NCBI GenBank assembly: GCA_003116995.1
Contig: BDSL01000061.1
Span: 124,001-188,000 of the forward strand
Direction: 5' to 3'
Source: Yamagishiella unicocca
Taxonomy: Eukaryota > Chlorophyta > Chlorophyceae > Chlamydomonadales > Volvocaceae
DNA length: 64,000 nt
Position numbers and translations under genes: made by a program
The notes under the pieces: model-generated
What the model saw: only the letters and a program-made list of their open reading frames with translations
The model's database searches: none
Told to the model about the DNA's origin: nothing
Shown here: one piece after another, positions 1-15,899 of the stretch
How the letters are laid out: every line of letters begins with the position of its first letter
Numbering within the stretch: the stretch's first letter is position 1

Positions 1-182
1 TCGCGGACTCCCTATGCCGGCGGCAGCGATGGGGCCCTCGAACGCCGCCTCGTTGGCGTCTGTGTCCTGTCTTTCGCGGCTGCTGCTGCCCTGTCATCCC
101 CCGTCGGCCCTTTCTTTCCTCCTCCCGATGTGTCGCCCCACGAGCCCCCTCTGATCCTCCCCTCCTGCCCTCAACCCCTCAG
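1..182 (+). other. Probable intron or upstream exon end, unresolved
   Basis: This stretch precedes the first exon I can phase. It ends in a pyrimidine-rich tract and an AG at 181-182 that serves as a splice acceptor. The first 60 bases are GC-rich and could hold the end of an earlier exon of the HEAT-repeat gene, but no boundary can be fixed because the window starts here. Confidence 0.4.
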
Positions 183-3100
183 GACCGCTCCGAGGAGGAC
201 GAGGATGCTGAGGGGCCCGACGGCCAGCGCCTGGCCACCGCCCCCATGGCGGACTTTGTGACGGAGTCCCCGGCAATGCCCGGATCCCCCGTGGAGCGAC
301 CCTCCTCGCCGTCGCTGCCCAGCGGGGGGGCGGCAGAGGCGGCAGAGGCCGCCACCGCCGCAGCCGGAGCGGCCTCGACGCAGCCGGCTTTGCGGGGGCC
401 GGTGGACGCGAGCAGCGGAGGCAGCGAGAGCGGCGGCGGCGGCAGCAGCCTCGTCAGTGCGCTGTTGCAGGTGGGTTTCGAGGGAGACCCGTGGATGCCA
501 GAAGGGGGTGTTGCAGGTGGGGGTGTAAGGTGGAACAGGAGCAGGCAGGAGGGCTTTGTGCCGCAACAGCACGTTGGGACTGGCACTGTGCGTACTGAAT
601 CCCTCGCCGAGCCGCAACCGCTGTGCCGGGTACTGAACCGCCCGCGTCCCGCTCCCCGCCCCGCCCCCAGAGCACCTACCGCAAGGTGCGGCCGGGTCAG
701 GGCGAGATGCGGCACGGCACGGAGGGCTGGAAGTGCCTGGAGACCAGCATGAAGGCGCTGCAGGCGAGTGGAAGCAGGGGGGCAGAGGGGGCTTCGAGGA
801 AGACCCGTGGATGCCAGGAAAAAACCGTTTAGAACAGGGGGGCAGAGGGGGCGGGGGGGGCGAGGAGGGGAGGGGTGTGAGTGAAAACCCGAGGAGGGGG
901 GGGGGCGCAGCGGCGGGTTAGTGCGACAGCTGCTACATGGGCGCCGTGTATCGGCTAGCGGGCGCCTCAGTCGCTGGGGCGGTGTGCTGTCCACGTGCAG
1001 TTCAGGACGCCACGGTGTGCAACGTGCCGCCACCACCCCATTCGGTTCAGTGCCAGCTGCCGGGGCACCGAGGGGGTGAGGGCGGCTCCTCAGCGCTGCA
1101 CCGGGTGGCGCGGGGGCCGGTCGCGAGTGCCCGCGACGTACCGCACGCGCGGCCGCCTTTCCCTGCCCCTGCCTCGCCTCATCCTGCCTCCATTCCCCAG
1201 CCCAACTCCTCCGCCTGCCCGCCTGCCTGCCCCCTGGTGTCCTACCCCTCAGGCCCTGGTGGAGGGCTGCGGTCCCGCCATCCGGCCCCTGCTGGACGAC
1301 CACCTCAGGGGCCTGCTGTACAAGGCGCTGCACCACCCGAACAGGTCCGTGTGCGGCCCGGCGGGCGCGCTGCGCAGCACAGCCAGCCGCCACGAACACC
1401 AGCACAGCGAGCCACCACCAGCAACAGCACCTTCTGTGCCCACGGTGTCCCCCGCTCTTCGCTCACCGCTCATGATAACCCTCCCCGACCTCCTCCCCGA
1501 CCCCTCCCGGACCCTCCCGGACCCTCCTGGACCCTCCCGGACCCTCCCGGACCCTCCCGGACCCTCCCCGACCTCCTCCCCGACCCCTCCCGGACCCTCC
1601 CGGACCCTCCCGGACCCTCCCCGACCCCTCCCGGACCCTCCCGGACCCTCCCGGACCCTCCCCGACCCCTCCCGGACCCTCCCGGACCCTCCCGGACCCT
1701 CCCGGACCCTCCCGGACCCTCCCGGACCCTCCCGGACCCTCCCGGACCCTCCCGGACCCTCCCGGACCCTCCCGGACCCTCCCGGACCCTCCCGGACCCT
1801 CCCGGACCCTCCCGGACCCTCCCCGACCTCCTCCCCGACCCCTCCCGGACCCTCCCGGACCCTCCCGACCCTCCCGACCCTCCCGGACCCTCCCGGACCC
1901 TCCCGACCCCTCCCGGACCCTCCCCGACCCCTCCCGGACCCCACCCGGCAACCCCGCAGGTTCGTGCGCGAGACCGGCCACTTCACCATCTGCACGGTGT
2001 GCGAGGCGCTGCGGGGTCCGGAGCTGGCGGCCATCGCGGGGCAGGTGGCGGAGCGCCTGGCGGACGGCATGGGGGACAACTGGAGCCAGGTGGGGGAGGG
2101 AGGGGGGTTTCGAGGAAGACCCGCGGGGGAGGGGGGGAACGCGGGTTTGACACAGGAGGAAAGGAGCAGACGCCTGAGGGCGAGGCCCGCCTGAGCCGAC
2201 AGGGATAAGCTGCTGCAACCCTGGCGTCCTCCGCCGCCCGCATGGTGCACCGAGTGCGGCTGCGACGGCGTGCATGAGCGCCAGCACTCCCCTCCCCCTT
2301 GACCCTTGACTCTCCCTTCCCCGCCCTTCCCCTCCCTGTCCCTCCCCTCCCGCCCCTCCGCCCCAGGTCCGCTACGCCGCCTGCGTGTCCACTCGGTCCC
2401 TGCTGGAGTGGCTGGGGGAGGGCGAGGAGCGGGAGGCGCTCATGCCCGTGCTGCTGCCGCCCATGTGCCTCAACCGGTGAGCGGGTGGCCCTCACAGCCG
2501 GGGGGCCCTCACAGCCGGGTGGCCCTCACAGGCAGACAGCGCGGTGGGGACGGGGCTAGGGCACCTAGGCTTCGGGACGCGCCGCAGCTGCAACAGGATG
2601 TGCCGCCCGGGCCGGCAGGCCCGGCGGCCGGTCCGGCGGCCGGGCGGGGTGGCGGCCGGGCGGGGTGGCGGCCGGGCGGGGTGGCGGCCGGGCGGGGTGG
2701 CGGCCGGGCGGGGTAGCGGCCGGGCGGGGTGGCGGCCGGGCGGGGTGGCGGCTGGGCGGGGTGGCGGGCGGGCGGGGTGGCGAGCAGCATCAGCCTGAGC
2801 GCTGGCTGTGAAGGTGGCGACGTGCACCCTCCTTTCGGCTCCTCCCCCTCCTTCCGGCCTTTCGGCTCCTCCCCTCGTCTCGGCTCCTCCTTATGCCCCC
2901 CCCGCCTGCCCCCTTCCTCTCCGCCCCCTCCTCCCTCCCGCACCCTCCCCGCCGCACGGGTCTTCCTCAAAACCCCGCCAGCTACTACGTGGCGGAGGGG
3001 GTGCGGCTGTACGCGCAGGAGACCTGGCGGCGGGTCATGGTGGACGGAGGTCGCGCCGCGGTGGCCCGGCACATCGGGCCCGTGGTGGCGCACTACACCG

Positions 3101-6100
3101 CGCAGGCCCGAGCCAACAACCACGCGGTGCGGGAGGCGTCGTGCGCCTGCATCGCCGAGCTCATGGAGAAGGTGCGGCGGCCCGACGATGCAACACCGGG
3201 TAGAGGTGGAGGTGGAGGTGGTGGTGGAGGTGGAGGTGGTCTCCTCCTGTAATTCTCCCCAGGGGCCTGCCTGCTCGCCCCTTGCGCAGCTGCCATGGCG
3301 GGTTGCCGCACCCATGTCACCTGGGCGTGCAACCCCCCCCTCCGCCTCCTCCTCGAAACCCTCCGCCTACGTGTTTCCTCTCATGTTTCCTCCTCCTACT
3401 CCTATGTCGTGTATCCGGGTTTCCGCGCCACCTCCTGCTTCTCATGTGGCAAACACCGCGTGCCTACGCTACCCCCCCGCAACCCCGTATGCCTTATCCA
3501 AGTTCTCCAGCGTGCAAGTCCAAACTAGCGTACCACGAGTTCTCGACCGGATTTTACTTTTCGGTGCCGACCCACGGGTTTCTTCTCAATACACCCCGCC
3601 CCCGCAACCCCGCCCACCCCCGGCCCCCAGGTGGACCGCACTGCATTGGCCCCCCACGTGCCCGCGCTGTTCCGCTCGCTGGTGGTCTGCTTCAAGGACA
3701 TGAGCTGGCCGGTGCGCGATGCGGCGTGCATCGCAGCTGGAAGGTGCGGGGGCGAGGGGGAGGGGGCGAGGGGTGGTGCGGGGGCGAGGGGGAGGGGGCG
3801 AGGGGGAGGGGGCGGGCAGGGAGCATTGGGTGGGGTGGAGCACGGGGCGACAGCTGGCGCGGGGGTGGGGGCTGATTACGCTGTCGTAGCCCCAACGGTG
3901 GCAGCTAGCTACCCTTGCCAAGGGGTTGCGAGGAAGATCCGTGGATGGCGAGAAAAACCGTTTAGATCAGACGTGGGGTGGGGTGGCCGCTGTTGACCTC
4001 TTGCATCTTGGTGAGCGCAGACCCCTGCCGCCCCCACCGCCCTCCAGAGCCGTGTTGTCGTACCCCGAGGAGATGAAGCCGCTGGCCCCGGAGATGCTGG
4101 GGCTGTGGCTGGCCCACCTGGCGGACAACATCCCCACAGTCAGGGCCAACAGCGCAGTGGCACTGGCCAAGGTAGGGGGCCGGGCTGCCGGGCTGGCAGG
4201 TTCCGGAGCTAGGACGGGGGGGGCGGCAGGGCGCACCTGGCACTGCGGGTGGGGGCCACCGCGCCGGTGACGGGGGGCCGCGACAGTCACCTGCATCGCG
4301 CCACCACCACCACCACAACCACCACCACAACCACCATCGCCACCACCACCACCACCACCACCACCACCACCACCACCACAACCACCATCGCCACCACAAC
4401 CACCACCACCATCTGCTGATATATATCCAACAATTCAATGTATCTGGGAGGACTCTTACTTCAGCCTTGAGACAGCCCCTCTGGCGCCCGCCCCACGCGC
4501 CCGCCCCCACCTCGCACCGGCCGCCCCCCGCAGGCGCTTCGCGCGTACGGCGATGACGTGCTCCCGGCGCTGCTGGCGGCCCTGGACGACATGCTGCTCC
4601 GCGCCCGGGAGCAGCCGGGGGAGAGCTCCAAGTACACGGGGCTGAGCAACGACACCAAGTTTGGGGTGGCGGCGCGGAAGGCGCGGGACAACGACCCGCA
4701 GGCGAGCCGGGGGCGGGCGCTGACGCGTCCTGGGGCCTGGGCGGTGGCAGGGGCGCTGGGCAGTGGAGGGGGAGTGGAGGGGGGCTGGGCAAGGGAAGGG
4801 GGAGTGGAGGGGGGCTGGGCAAGGGAGAGGGGAGTGGAGGGGGCTGGGCAAGGGAGGGGGGAGTGGAGGGGGGCTGGGCAAGGGAGGGGGGCCGGGTTTC
4901 CTACTTCTCCGCTTCTGCCCTGCCTGGGCCGCGGCCGGCCTCCTGCCACCCGCGCGGCCCCACCTCCATCTCCACCTCCCCCACCTCTCCCAGGCGTCGT
5001 GGTATCGTCCCGCGATGCTGCGATCCTCGCTCCGTGTGACTGCCACGACGTGCAACCCTCGAGCTCTCAAGCCGCCACTCCCCGCCACTCCTGCTCCCAA
5101 CTCCCGGCCTCCCCGCCACTCCTGCTCCCAACTCCCGGCCTCCCCGCCACTCCTGCTCCCAACTCCCGGCCTCCCCGCCACTCCTGCTCCCAACTCCCGG
5201 CCTCCCCGCCACTCCTGCTCCCAACTCCCGGCCTCCCCGCCACTCCTGCTCCCAACTCCCGGCGTCCCCGCCACTCCTCCTCTCAACTCCCGGCCTCCCC
5301 GCCACTCCTCCTTTCAACTCCCGGCCTCCCCGCCACTCCTCCTTTCAACTCCCGGCTTCCCCGCCACTCCTCCTTTCAACTCCCGGCCTCCCCGCCACTC
5401 CTCCTTTCAACTCCCGGCCTCCCCGCCACTCCTCCTTTCAACTCCCGGCCTCCCCGCCACTCCTGCTCCCAACTCCCGGCCTCCCCGCCACTCCTGCTCC
5501 CAACTCCCGGCCTCCCCGCCACTCCTCCCCTCAACTCCCGGCCTCCCCGCCACTCCTCCCCTCAACTCCCGCCCCCCCCCCTCACCCCCACCCGCTCCCC
5601 CAGGTGCACATGGACCAGGAGCTGTTCAGCTGCGGCTCCCTCATGGCGCGCTTCTCCACCTCGTACCTCATCCGCAGCGATGGCTGCATGGACCACGGCT
5701 TCAGCAGGTGCAGCCGGAGGGCCGGGGGGGGCCACCCTGGAGCGGGGCACCCTGGAGCGGGGCACCCTGGGGCCCACCTGGCATGAACCACTTCCCCCGC
5801 ATTGCGTGCGCTGCGCTGCGCCGTCCACATACGTGGCTGGTGGTGCCGCGATGCCACGTACGTCGACGAGCTTCCAAACCCTAATACACGGCCGAGCCGG
5901 GCAGCGGGGCACTGCGGTCCGCACCGCCGCCGGTGCTGCTGGCATTGCGCTGATGTGGCTGTGAGTCCGCTGTGAGTCCGTCCACCTGGAAGGGCGAGGT
6001 AGGCCGCCCTTGCTTGGCCCTGCGGACCCAACTCCGCGCCGCCCTCCCCTCCCGCCTGCCCTCCCCACCCGTCCCCCTCCCCACCCGCCTCCCTATGTCG

Positions 6101-7421
6101 TGTACACGAGCTTCCTCCTCCCCCCGCCCCGCCCCCCGCCCCTCAGGGACAAGGAGCCGTGGGAGGTGTCTGACGGCGCAGTGCACCTGCTGCGTGAGCT
6201 GGCGGCGGTGCGGCCCCAGGCGCTGACCGACAAGCACTTCGAGGGTGCGTCGTAATGCCGTGCTGCCGTTGGAAACCGCGCCTCCCCCCGCTGGGCGCTC
6301 CTCGAACGGGTCATCCTCGAACCCCCGCTGGGCGCTTTGCCTGCCTTCCTCCCGCGTGGGGGCTCCTCCTGGGCGCCCCATCACCGCGCACGCCTCCAGC
6401 CCAATACGCCCAGTGAGCCCGGGCCTGCCCGCCGCCCGGATCTATTATCTCTTCAAGCGTGTGGGACATGTGCTGACATACCCCCACGGCCCCGCCTCCC
6501 TTCCTGTGCCCCTCGCTGCCTCCCCGCCTGCCCTCCGCCCCCGCGCAGCCCTGGTGGAGCTGGGCAGTCTGGGCAGCTTCCAGCACGCCTTCAACCTCCA
6601 CGAGACGGTGTGGCGCTCGCTGCGGGCGATAGGCGAGGCTGTCGGTAGGTCGTGCGTCTGGGTGCGGATGGCCTTGCTGCTTTTTAGCACCGATGGGGGA
6701 CGGGGAAGCCGGCAGTGCGCCTATTCACGGTATTGCTGGCCCCCCCCATTGCAGGCCCCGACCCACTTTCTCCCCCATGCTCGTAATTCGTCCCGAGTCC
6801 TCCCGCTGGTCCCGCCCTCTTGCGCTGCCTCTCCGCCGTCTCCGCAGGCAAGCAGCGCTTCAAGCGCCACCTGCGGGCGCTGCTGGTGCCGCTGCTGGCG
6901 GACTGCCGCTGCGGCCACCAGCTGGCGGAGGCGGCGGCGCAGCAGTGCGTGGAGGCGCTGCGGACCTGGGTGGGGCCGGGGATATTCGCAGGTGGGCGAG
7001 GCGAGGCGGGGCGGGGCGGGGCTCGCGCGCGGCGGCTGTGTTTACAGTTGTCGTGCGGCTGGCTGATGGTGGAATCGGATGGTAGTGGTGGTGGTGGGCA
7101 TTTGGGGGGATGCGGGCTCACCTGCGGGCCCCGGCTGAGACCACACCCTGGGCCCTCCTCCGGGCGCGGGCTCCCTCCCTGGATCGCGCCTCACCCTGCT
7201 TCGCCCTCCCTGGCCCCATCTGCACGCGAACAGGTTACTTGCCAGAAGGGACAGATGCGGCGTCGCTGGCCCCCGGCCAACTATCGGGTCAATCGCTGTT
7301 CAGGCAGCCACCAGCCCTCGGTGGATTGCTCGGCGTGTTCGCGCCGTCTCCGTCTCCGTCCCCTTCGCTCCCCGCAGCGGCGTCGTCGCAGTCAGCAGCG
7401 TGTGTGCAGGGGGCGTTGTAA
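183..7421 (+). CDS. HEAT/ARM-repeat protein, 5'-incomplete, 14 exons visible
   Basis: Exons: 183-470, 671-763, 1253-1344, 1960-2089, 2367-2476, 2982-3171, 3631-3743, 4048-4171, 4534-4701, 5604-5707, 6147-6244, 6549-6644, 6848-6991, 7234-7421. They join in phase into 645 residues plus a TAA stop. The first ~95 residues are acidic and then Ser/Gly/Ala-rich (disordered). From there to about residue 580 the chain is a series of paired amphipathic helices with HEAT-like signatures such as NNHAVREASCACIAELMEK, SWPVRDAACIAAG and IPTVRANSAVALAK, where Asp/Arg sits at turn positions. The tail is Pro/Ser-rich. HEAT solenoids are protein-protein scaffolds, and I do not recognise the specific family, so no function is assigned. 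Two introns use GC instead of GT donors (764 and 4702). The true start lies upstream of the window or in an unseen exon. Confidence 0.8.
474..501 (-). repeat. Dispersed intronic motif, copy 1
   Basis: Three bases inside intron 471-670 of the HEAT gene lies a copy of the motif whose minus-strand core reads CCACGGGTCTCCCTCGAAAC. It is the closest of all copies to a 5' splice site. Confidence 0.6.
790..833 (-). repeat. Dispersed intronic motif, copy 2 (near full length)
   Basis: It lies in the GC-AG intron 764-1252 of the HEAT gene and starts 27 bases after the donor. It carries both the core (cgaggaagacccgtggatgc) and the distal A-run plus CCGTTTAG end seen in the other long copies. Confidence 0.7.
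1474..1945 (+). repeat. 10-bp minisatellite in HEAT-gene intron
   Basis: About 45 tandem units of a 10-base repeat (consensus CCCGGACCCT, with interspersed CCCCGACC variants) fill most of intron 1345-1959. The strand is pyrimidine-biased and ends shortly before the acceptor at 1958-1959, so it may double as an extended polypyrimidine tract. It creates long spurious Pro-rich reading frames on both strands. Confidence 0.95.
2107..2126 (-). repeat. Dispersed intronic motif, copy 3 (short)
   Basis: The core of the motif (gtttcgaggaagacccgcgg) starts 17 bases after the donor of intron 2090-2366. The distal A-run/CCGTTTAG end is missing. Confidence 0.5.
2628..2790 (+). repeat. 16-bp G-rich minisatellite in HEAT-gene intron
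   Basis: About ten tandem copies of GGCGGCCGGGCGGGGT, with small variants, occupy intron 2477-2981. A separate short repeat of a ~17-base unit (GTGGCCCTCACAGCCGG) lies at 2483-2530 near the donor. Confidence 0.9.
2955..2977 (+). repeat. Dispersed intronic motif, copy 4 at the acceptor
   Basis: The motif in plus orientation (gcacgggtcttcctcaaaac) ends only a few bases before the AG acceptor at 2980-2981. The sequence between it and the splice site is CCCCGCC. Confidence 0.5.
3922..3970 (-). repeat. Dispersed intronic motif, copy 5 (full length)
   Basis: It lies inside intron 3744-4047 and carries the full arrangement: gaggaagatccgtggatggc, then an A-run and CCGTTTAGATCAG. It matches copy 2 along almost its whole length, with scattered substitutions. 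Confidence 0.7.
4287..4412 (+). repeat. CAC/CCA trinucleotide microsatellite in intron
   Basis: Imperfect (CAC)n with ACA and TCG interruptions lies in intron 4172-4533 of the HEAT gene. It is not coding: it sits between a donor at 4172 and an acceptor at 4532-4533. Confidence 0.9.
4755..4895 (+). repeat. ~29-bp G-rich tandem repeat in intron
   Basis: Four or five copies of a unit of the form gtggaggggggctgggcaag plus a GA-rich spacer lie in the first part of GC-AG intron 4702-5603. Confidence 0.85.
5080..5575 (+). repeat. 31-bp minisatellite in HEAT-gene intron
   Basis: About 16 tandem copies of a 31-base unit containing CCACTCCTGCTCCCAACTCC lie just upstream of the acceptor at 5602-5603. 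Two sub-variants (CTGCTCCC and CTCCTTTC) occur in blocks, as expected for local unit homogenisation. Confidence 0.95.
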
Positions 7422-7731
7422 GCGCGATGACTCGAGGAACGAGCGTCACTGAAGCCGTGAAGCGAACACGAGAGACCCGCCTTTAGGGACATGAGTGGAC
7501 TAGCCGACTAGGTGCTACTGCCGTGCAGGCTGATGCGGGCCGGACATCAGCTGTGATCACTTCCTTCCATAGTACATTTCATACGCCTTTAATGAAGAGA
7601 TCTCACAGCTGACACCAGATGCGTTGGGCTGAACCTGGAGACCCGTCGGGCCCGCGGATGTGTTATCAGTTCCTTTTAACACGGTCCTGACTTTAATACA
7701 CCTTCATCATACGAATCTCTTATGACGCCTT
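7422..7731 (+). promoter_or_regulatory. Intergenic region, 3'UTR of HEAT gene and 5' leader of next gene
   Basis: The HEAT stop codon itself lies in a TGTAA pentamer (7417-7421), the chlorophyte poly(A) signal type. Composition falls from very GC-rich to mixed. A short upstream reading frame (ATG at 7722, stop at 7743-7745, seven codons) overlaps the probable start codon at 7732 in another frame and could dampen its translation. No TATA box is obvious. Confidence 0.4.
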
Positions 7732-10568
7732 ATGAACCTCAATAAGCGGTCAAAATGGCGCGCACCGGGCAGGATAGCCTTTGCACTTGTGTGCGCATGC
7801 CTCCTGTTGTTAGTCCTTTGCATACGCAATTTAAACAGTAATCGCAAGGATGAACCCTCGTATGGCGGGCAGCGACGAGGGCTCCACCCTGCGAAGCCTA
7901 CACTTGTTATCTACATCCTCAGCGTGGCAGATGACGCACACATTGCAAATTTTGATTTCTTTTACTTTGAGGTGAGCTAGTTGATCGACCCCCAGCATGG
8001 ACCTGCTCCACAGCAGACCGTTTTAGCGTTCCAACCGCTCTGGCTCCAGGCCATCCTACGTGACGACACGGCACAGTATGATATACTGGTAGCTCAAGAT
8101 CACGAAGAGGTACGGAATACCGCTTGGTTGTGTACGCTCCGGCCTCCCCACGTATACACCTGCAGCTGAGCCCACATGGCTTGCCCGCGAGCAGGTGACC
8201 CTTCTACCCGACCTACCTTCCCATGCCCGTTACGTTGAGCACGACAGAGGGTGTTCGGGGCTCAGCCTTGTGCGGTGGCACCTTGCCAGCCACAACGCAA
8301 GTACCGCGGAACACTTCGTCCTGCTCAGCTCAGCAGTCCGAGGACCCTTCATCCCTCCGGGCCTGCGGGTAAGCAAGTCGCCTGTGCGGCCCTCCCTGGA
8401 GGACCGGGCACTGAAGAAGCCCCCCGACGCGGCTACCACCCGCCACCACCTCGTTAGGGAGTGCTCGTTCCTCTTCAGCTGCCCTACGAAGCATGCCGCT
8501 GCTTGTCCGCCTGCCCGCCTGTCCGCTTGCTCGCCTGCCCGAACTCGTGTCCCTGAGCCACCTGGCTGCTGGTGCCATGCCGCTGACGCCCTCGAGCCTA
8601 CAGGCCATGGTGACCTGGCATGCGGCGCTGGGTGCGGACCTGGGCGCCCACACCGGGCTGGCGGGAGGCGTGGTCAGCTGCGTGCAGCCGGCCGACAGGT
8701 TGGGGACGGACCCGCTGCTGCACCCCTTCCTGGAGTTCACCGCCCTGGCAGCCACGCGGGTGAGGGGCCGCGGGAGAGGGAGGGGGCTTCGCGGCATTGT
8801 GTGTGCCCACGTCAGCGCAGTGCCCGGTAACGGTACGGGTCGTTGGGTGTTGGTTGTCACACGTCAGCGGCCTCCGGCCGCTGCATTGAGCCCGTCACTC
8901 GCATCGCGACACCTCGCGCCGCGCGGTGTTCGAGCCCAGCAACGACACTTTCCCTTGCTGCCAGGCCGGCATGGACCACCTGCTGCGCCTCGATACCGCA
9001 CCACTGCCGGAGTGCCCGGCTGCGGCTGAAGCGGCTGAGCGGGGTGAGAAGGATGAGGATGAGGCTGCCGCCTTGGCGGCCGACCCCGCTGCCGTGTTGG
9101 CGGCGGACGGGCTGACCGCGGCGGAGGCGGAGGCCATGCGCACGCTGCGCGCCTGGAGCGCGTCCGTGCTGGCTGGCGGGCTGGGGCTGTCTTCGTTGGC
9201 GGTGCGGCAGCGCGGAGTGGACTGGGCCGACCGCCAGATGTGGACTTGCAACGGGGGGTAGGTCAGGGAGGGAGGCCTGCGCTGCGAGGCGCGCTGAGCT
9301 CGACACGACCTGCATTCCTCCCTCGTCGTCGCCGCCTGCTGCTGCAGCGTCTCGCCCCTGACGGAGCGGGGGAACGATGGGCAGTCAATGGCGCCGTACG
9401 AGGCCATGTTCACACCCTTCAGCGTGTATGATGACGTGGACATGCCGTACGGCTCGCCCGCCGAGTTTGCCCGGACGTATGCGGAATGGATGCAGGTGGG
9501 ATGGCGCGCCGCAAGCTGTTCTTGTGCCTCTAGACGGAACCAGCAGCAGGGTACCGTATATGAAAACACGTTACTTCAACACGGCCGCTTTGTCGTGCGT
9601 CACGTGCGCACGGTGTTGTACGGAGCGTGTCCGCTGGCGGCCGGCCTGAAAGACACTGAATACCTCCGCGCATGGCGTTGCGCTGCACCGGCACTGGACT
9701 GTAGGGCGACGACGGTGCGGATTACGAGAGGCCGGCGGACGGCGAGTCCCTGGAGGCCAGCGCGGGTGCAGAGGCGCCGGTGCCGCCGGAGGACGTCGCG
9801 CAGCAGCTCCGCAGTGAGCTGGCCTCCAGGAATCGGTTCTACGGGTTGGGCAACGCGTACAAGCTGCCCGCGGTGCTGGTAGCGGTGGCGCTGGGCGAGG
9901 AGTGCTTCGACGTGGAGCACTTCGTGCAGGTGGGCGCGCCTCCGCCGTGCTGTGGTGTGTGCAAGAGGCTGTGCTGCGCTGTTCGGTTCCGCGCGACGGC
10001 ATTCGTGGTCGCGTACGAAGAGCGGTCGCATGAATGGGTGGCGGTGGCGGTGAACTCCTTATTATGCTTCCAGGGGCCCAGGTGCGAGGTTCGAGAGCCG
10101 TTGAAAGCCGTGTTGTTCTCGCAGCTTGTGTCCCATGGAGGCACCTGCTTGCGGGCACACACCGCTGCGGGTGTCCTTGAGTATTACACACGCACTTCCC
10201 CCTTGGCATTACCATAAGCGTGCGAGTGTGTTCCGTGTTTTTGCTAGTGCAGCGCACTGCTGGGGCCGCACCTGGTACCCCGCCGCAGGACCCTCTTCTA
10301 CACACACGTCTCTGCCGCCGCAGCCCCATCAGTTCCCGCAAAACGCCCGGCCCCCACGCAGGCCAACCCCGACATGGTCGGTCTGCCCACACGAGACATG
10401 TGGAAGTTCTTCGTGTTCCAAGGCCAGTTCCAGTCCCGGCCCTACCGCCTCAAGTGCGGCATGGACTGGAGCAAGTACGGGCTGCGAAGTGCTAAAGGGA
10501 AAGCCGGCAGCAATGCCGCCGGGAAGAAGGACAGGGGCGGGAGAAGCGCCAGGGACGGAAAGGGGTAG
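7732..10568 (+). CDS. Type II membrane protein, glycosyltransferase-like
   Basis: Exons: 7732-7971, 8050-8109, 8195-8368, 8604-8759, 8965-9257, 9348-9495, 9705-9929, 10362-10568, joining in phase into 500 residues. The N-terminus has a short basic cytosolic stretch (KRSKWR) and then one hydrophobic helix at about residues 14-31, the usual Golgi type II anchor. The lumenal part holds HFVLLSSAVRGPFIP at about residue 139, followed by a Trp and a GGVVSC strand. This order resembles algal and microbial sugar-transferase-like proteins with a 'vfLNsSvRGPf.P' element. The tail is Lys/Arg/Gly-rich. No catalytic DxD can be assigned safely, so the substrate is unknown. Exon 2 (60 nt) is the least certain boundary. 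A TGTAA at 10640 fits the 3' end. Confidence 0.65.
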
Positions 10569-11551
10569 GCGACACGCCTGGGGTCTCGTACAGAGGTCCC
10601 CAGGTTCCAGCCGACTTCCTGTCCGTTCCCGCCTACCTTTGTAACACTGCCTGGCACGTTGATGCCTGAAGGAATCATCACTACCACCGCTGGCGTTGGT
10701 GACGCGTTCCATTTGCCGTTGCGACCTGAGTCTGCCATGATCTCGGCTAAGGACTTCGCCAGTCTGGGAGTATGGAGCGGGGCCTGTTGGGGTTTGTCGC
10801 GGGCCTAAAGGCAGCAATATGATGCGGTCAGAGTAAATGCACTGCACATACTCCACATAGCATACAGTCATGGATCACTCGAATGGAAGCCAGGCCTGCC
10901 TATTGATCAGGATCAACTACTTCGGCAAGCAGTCAGCGGTTGGCTATAACGACGCGTGCTGCGGCAGGCTAAGGTCGAACTTCATCAGCTATGGCCGTAG
11001 CGGATTTTAGCCAGCAGTTTAGCAATCCGTACTGGTAAAGGGTAATATCTCGGGTCGTTGCCTGAATGGCATCGTCCGCTTTCAAGGTGGCTCGCATGAG
11101 CTACGCGTGCTCGGCTATTTTCTTCCCTCAGTCCAGACGTTCCCAAATGGACGTCGCGAACATAGCATTAGGGTAGACACGAGGCAACGACAAACAGATA
11201 AGGCAGGCTTGCAGCATTATTGCTAAAACCAATGTACATTGATAAAGTCGAACAGACACGTTGGGGAAATGTGAATCAGGCACGTTTTTTAGGGGTCCAG
11301 TCACGTTGGTTTCGCTGTCGGTGGAGCCGACGTGCGACATCATGCCACACTATGCGACATCTACCGCGTTCAGTTACAGCGTGAATTATAATTCCGATTA
11401 CACGTTAAGCCTGTCGTCCATCGTAGGGTCCGGGAGACGTGATTTCGTCCGCTGATTGCTTCTTTGCGCACGGTTGTTGCCCCGCACCACCTCCATCTTT
11501 ATCTGATCTAGGTATTAGGTAACGGAATTCCTTTTTTCACGTCCTGAAGCC
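10569..11551. other. Intergenic, 3'UTR then promoter side of GARS gene
   Basis: It contains a candidate poly(A) signal TGTAA at 10640-10644. I see no convincing coding exon, repeat or RNA gene in the remainder. Codon-like GC bias is absent. Confidence 0.5.
10640..10644 (+). terminator. TGTAA poly(A) signal for 7732-10568 gene
   Basis: TGTAA lies 72 bases after the stop codon. In chlamydomonad algae this pentamer stands 10-20 bases before the cleavage site. Confidence 0.5.

Positions 11552-15899
<4,348 letters not shown>

Noticed and set aside
937..2287. Long Pro/Gly-rich frames on both strands
   Set aside because: They are products of the 10-bp intronic minisatellite; genuine exons 1253-1344 and 1960-2089 use short parts of two frames.
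4558..5964. 468-codon plus frame and a second 373-codon frame over the same area
   Set aside because: They arise from the 31-bp and G-rich minisatellites in intron 4702-5603; the real exon frame stops at 4701.
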